Shown here piece after piece: positions 61,009-64,000 of a DNA stretch of 64,000 nt. The notes under the pieces were generated by a model. The model ran no database searches. It was not told where the DNA came from and saw nothing but the letters and a program-made list of their open reading frames with translations. Source of the DNA: Microbulbifer rhizosphaerae (GTDB lineage Bacteria; Pseudomonadota; Gammaproteobacteria; Pseudomonadales; Cellvibrionaceae); the NCBI RefSeq assembly GCF_014191725.1, contig NZ_JACHWZ010000001.1:1-64000 (forward strand), given 5' to 3'. Numbering within the stretch: the first letter of the stretch is position 1; every line of letters starts with the position of its first letter. Made by a program: the position numbers and the translations under genes.

Positions 61009-64000
61009 ATCTCGACACCGGCGGCGACCCCCTCTCACCGCAACAGAAAGCCCTGGCCGACCCGGCGGCACTGCGCTGGGTCTGGCTCGATTTGGGGCAA
61101 GGAATAGACGCCGCCTCGGTGGAGTCGGCCCTGCGCCAATTGGCGGCCCGCCACGAGGCCCTGCGCACCCGCTACCGCCAGCCGGAGGGCTGGAGCGGAC
61201 TGCGCCAACTGGTGCTGGAACCGGGGGAACTGCGCCTGGACTGGCGCACTGGTGGCGCGGAGGAGGGCGTGGAACCCCAGGTGTGGCGCTGCCGGGCGGA
61301 GGCGGCCGCCGCCGACAGCCGGCCCGACCTGGTGGCCTGGCTCTATCGCGACCATCGCGGCGGCAGCCGCCTGCTGCTGGGGCTGCCGAGCCTTTCCGTG
61401 GACGATGCCAGCCTGCTGGGACTGCGCGATGAACTGCTGGACGCCTGCGCGCGCGGCGCAGCGGATACCGGCGAGGCGCCGATGCAGTACCGGGAGTATG
61501 TGTCCTGGATTCGCGAGCTGCAACGGGAGGACGGGGAGACGGGCGAGGGCGCCCAGTTCTGGCGCAACCAGGGCCTGGACCGCCTGCCCGGCGGGCGCCT
61601 GCCGGAGGTCTATGGCTCCCCGGGCGGCGAACCGGGGTGGGTACAGTGTCCGCTTCCCGCCGAATTGCAGCGGCGGCTTGCGGATCTGACCGGAGAGTGG
61701 GATTGCGCCGAGCCGGTGCCGCTGCTCGCGGCCTGGATCGCGCTGCTGGGTCGGCTCACCGGCCGCGACGGTCTGCAACTGGGCCACTGCCACGACTGCC
61801 GGGAGGACTACGGCGAACTGGCCGGGAGCCTTGGGCTCTTCGATCAGCTGTTGCCGCTGGCCTGCCAACTGCCCGAACGGGTTGCACTGCGCGGCCTGGT
61901 CCGGGAGCTGTCGGCGCAATTGGCTGAGCTGGCCGACTGGCAGGAATACGCGAGCCTTCCGGAACTGCTACCCCTGTGGCGGCCCAGCCGCCAGGCGGGG
62001 TTCCGCTGGCGCCGCCAGGCGCACCGGCGGGCGCTGCAGGCCGATACGCTCGATGGCGGTTGCGAGTTGCTGTTGCAGGCGGTCTGCACCGACAGCGGGG
62101 ACGGGCAGCTGTCCCTGTGGTTCGATACCGGGCTTTACCGGGAGGGGCAGATGCGCCGGCTGCTGGCGCGCCTGCTGCGCCTGCTGGAACTGGCGCTGGA
62201 GCGGCCGGGCGCGCCCCTGGCTGAGCTGGATATGCTGCTCGACGACGAAGGCAGCGCGGCGCTGGAGCCCCGCGAGCCGGTGGGTCGCGCCGCGGATATC
62301 ATCGTTTGCTTCCGCGCCTCCGCCGCCGGCCATCCGCGGCGGGCTGCGCTGCGCTGCGGTTCGCGGGAATACAGCTACCGCGAGCTGGACGATACCAGCG
62401 ACCGGGTGGCCGCCGCCCTGCAGGCCGCCGGCGCCGGGCCGGAGCGGATTGTGGCCCTGTGCCTGCCGCGGGGGCCGGAAGCGTTGATCGCCATGCTGGC
62501 GGCGCTCAAGGCGGGGGCCGCCTACCTGCCGCTGGACCCGCAACAGCCGGCCGCGCGCCTGCAGAATATTCTCGAGGATGCACAGCCGGCAGTGTTGCTG
62601 GCGGAAGATAAGGGCGACTGCCTGGCGGGGCCCTGGAAAATACTGGACTGGCCCACCGCCGAAGGGGAGTCGGCGGCGCTACGCCCGGTGGCCCGGCTGC
62701 CTGAGCATCTCGCCTATGTGCTCTACACCTCCGGGTCCACCGGCCGGCCCAAGGGGGTGCAGGTGGAGAATGCCCAATTGAATCACTACTGCGAGGCGGC
62801 GATTCAGGCCCTGGCGCTGCCCGCCGGCGGGCACTACGGCCTGGTGTCGTCCCTGGTGGCGGACCTGGGCAATACGGTGCTCTTCCCCGCCTGGGTCCGC
62901 GGCGGCTGCCTGCACCTGCTGGACAGGGCCGCGGCCACCGACGGCCGGGCCTTCGCCGCCTACCAGGCGGAGTGGCCCCTGGACGTGCTGAAGATAGTGC
63001 CCTCGCACCTGGAGGCGCTGATCGAGGGGCAGGATGCCGCCGCTCTGCTGCCGCGCCAGCGGCTGGTGCTGGGGGGCGAATCGGTGGGCGCGACGCTGTT
63101 GCGACGGCTGGCGGGCACCGACACGGCCTGCCGTATCTTCAACCACTACGGGCCCACTGAGACCACTGTGGGAGTGCTCTGGTCCGAGTTAAACCCCGTC
63201 GGTGGCGACACCGCGCTGACTTCGGCGATCGGTGGCAACCGCATTCACCTGCTGGACGGCGCCGGGCGGCCGGTGCCGCGGGGACAGGCGGGGGAACTCT
63301 GGGTCGGCGGCCCCGGAGTCACCCGCGGCTATCTCGGCAACCCCGAGGCCACCGCCGCGGCCTATATCGGGAATCCCTTCGGCGCTGGGCGGCTGTATCG
63401 GACCGGCGACCTGGCGCTGCAGGAGTCCGATGGCGCCATACGCGTCCTCGGCCGCCGGGACAATCAGATTAAACTGCGCGGCTTTCGCTTCGAGCTGGAA
63501 GAGGTGGAACGCGCCCTGTGCGCGGCCGCCGGAACGGACAGGGCGGTGGCGCTGGTGGACGGTGAGGGCGATCGGGCGCAACTGGTGGCGCTGTTGGCGG
63601 CGCCACCGGACGACGGTCTCGCCGAACGGCTGCGCTCCGCCCTGGCGCGGCAACTGCCGGACTATATGGTCCCGGCCCGTATCCTGCCGGTGGACACACT
63701 GCCCCTGGGGGACAACGGCAAGATCGACCGCGGGGCCCTGGCGGGGTTGGTGCGGCGGGCCGGCAGCCGCACCCCGGTTCCCCCGGAAGGAGAGCTGGAG
63801 CGGACGATACTGGCGGTCTGGCGGGAACTGCTGGGCCGGGAGGATATCGGCGTCACCGACAATTTCTTCGATATCGGCGGCCATTCCCTGGCGGCGATCA
63901 AGGTGGTAGCGCGTCTGCGCGAGCGCCTGCAGCGGGCGCTGCCGACCACCCTGCTGTTCGACGCACAGACGGTGCGCGCGCTGGCCGCGACTATTGCCGG
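61005..64000 (+). CDS. NRPS 4 (partial): degenerate C/interface-A(Asp)-PCP, continues past window
   Basis: The frame is open from GTG 61005 (overlapping the NRPS 3 stop as GTGA, with GAGGAGG upstream) to the window end; 998 residues are visible. Residues about 1-425 align with C domains in part (LAARHEALRTRYRQPEG, MQYREYVSWIRELQ, then QFWRNQGL) but lack HHxxxDG, which reads GLPSLSVDDASLLG. This fits the non-catalytic 'interface' domain known from beta-OH-Asp siderophore synthetases. The A domain (about 430-915) has YTSGSTGRPKG and NHYGPTETTVG, code D-L-T-K-V-G-H-V-G-K (Asp). The PCP begins near 63790 with IGGHSLAAIK. The condensation for this Asp is probably done by the C-type domain at the end of NRPS 3, and its hydroxylation by the fused TauD domain. 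Confidence 0.9.
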   Translation, partial: MNLDTGGDPLSPQQKALADPAALRWVWLDLGQGIDAASVESALRQLAARHEALRTRYRQPEGWSGLRQLVLEPGELRLDWRTGGAEEGVEPQVWRCRAEAAAADSRPDLVAWLYRDHRGGSRLLLGLPSLSVDDASLLGLRDELLDACARGAADTGEAPMQYREYVSWIRELQREDGETGEGAQFWRNQGLDRLPGGRLPEVYGSPGGEPGWVQCPLPAELQRRLADLTGEWDCAEPVPLLAAWIALLGRLTGRDGLQLGHCHDCREDYGELAGSLGLFDQLLPLACQLPERVALRGLVRELSAQLAELADWQEYASLPELLPLWRPSRQAGFRWRRQAHRRALQADTLDGGCELLLQAVCTDSGDGQLSLWFDTGLYREGQMRRLLARLLRLLELALERPGAPLAELDMLLDDEGSAALEPREPVGRAADIIVCFRASAAGHPRRAALRCGSREYSYRELDDTSDRVAAALQAAGAGPERIVALCLPRGPEALIAMLAALKAGAAYLPLDPQQPAARLQNILEDAQPAVLLAEDKGDCLAGPWKILDWPTAEGESAALRPVARLPEHLAYVLYTSGSTGRPKGVQVENAQLNHYCEAAIQALALPAGGHYGLVSSLVADLGNTVLFPAWVRGGCLHLLDRAAATDGRAFAAYQAEWPLDVLKIVPSHLEALIEGQDAAALLPRQRLVLGGESVGATLLRRLAGTDTACRIFNHYGPTETTVGVLWSELNPVGGDTALTSAIGGNRIHLLDGAGRPVPRGQAGELWVGGPGVTRGYLGNPEATAAAYIGNPFGAGRLYRTGDLALQESDGAIRVLGRRDNQIKLRGFRFELEEVERALCAAAGTDRAVALVDGEGDRAQLVALLAAPPDDGLAERLRSALARQLPDYMVPARILPVDTLPLGDNGKIDRGALAGLVRRAGSRTPVPPEGELERTILAVWRELLGREDIGVTDNFFDIGGHSLAAIKVVARLRERLQRALPTTLLFDAQTVRALAATIA

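Overview
The window is GC-rich (about 60-65%) and comes from a Gram-negative bacterium with outer-membrane TonB transport, lipoproteins and Fur-type iron control. The gene families (MAM/TSP3/RCC1 secreted protein, Rhs/SpvB protein, double-rubredoxin reductase, acyl-lipopeptide siderophore genes) suggest a marine gammaproteobacterium, perhaps Microbulbifer or a relative. That assignment is inference; no rRNA or other taxonomic marker is present.

Layout. 1-7033: the 3' part of a giant SpvB/FG-GAP/Rhs protein with an AT-richer variable C-terminus, overlapped by a small TonB-C-like lipoprotein. 7034-7830: mobile-element debris (GGGGTCAGG-type repeats, a group II intron-like fragment, a long hairpin). 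7831-17911: housekeeping and accessory genes: an Ig/beta-propeller lipoprotein, a qorB/HxlR divergent pair, a decapitated toxin with an intact XRE antitoxin, a glycerophosphodiesterase, a flavin reductase, a tandem-rubredoxin/FAD reductase fusion, a carbonic anhydrase and a GNAT acetyltransferase. 17925-25705: siderophore activation and transport: Sfp-type phosphopantetheinyl transferase, type II thioesterase, a perfect Fur-box-like palindrome, TonB-dependent receptor, and a complete ABC importer (ATPase, two permeases, binding protein). 25706-32215: an interruption with REP-like repeats, an IS1182-like transposase remnant, a large secreted MAM/TSP3/RCC1 protein and a double-GNAT protein. 32216-64000 (open at the right edge): the biosynthetic core, with diaminobutyrate aminotransferase, MbtH, a stand-alone TauD-family beta-hydroxylase, a fatty acyl-AMP ligase with carrier protein, and four NRPS genes joined by 4-base start/stop overlaps or short spacers.

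How the genes work together (inference from domain order and specificity residues read by eye): FAAL-ACP loads a fatty acid. The line then adds Asp (with epimerisation), probably Dab, two unassigned residues, Asp, Gly and a further Asp, with more possible beyond the window. The three Asp-type adenylation domains (DLTKVGHVG) together with two different Fe(II)/2-oxoglutarate hydroxylases (one stand-alone, one fused to the C-terminus of an NRPS) predict a fatty-acylated siderophore with up to three beta-hydroxyaspartates as iron ligands. This resembles the cupriachelin/corrugatin class, though the exact product cannot be named from sequence.

The most unusual signal is that REP-like repeat families found between genes here are also present, in frame and translated, inside four adenylation domains. 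Three related domains carry them in the same A2-A3 region, and a fourth carries an unrelated 189-bp hairpin element between A3 and A4.
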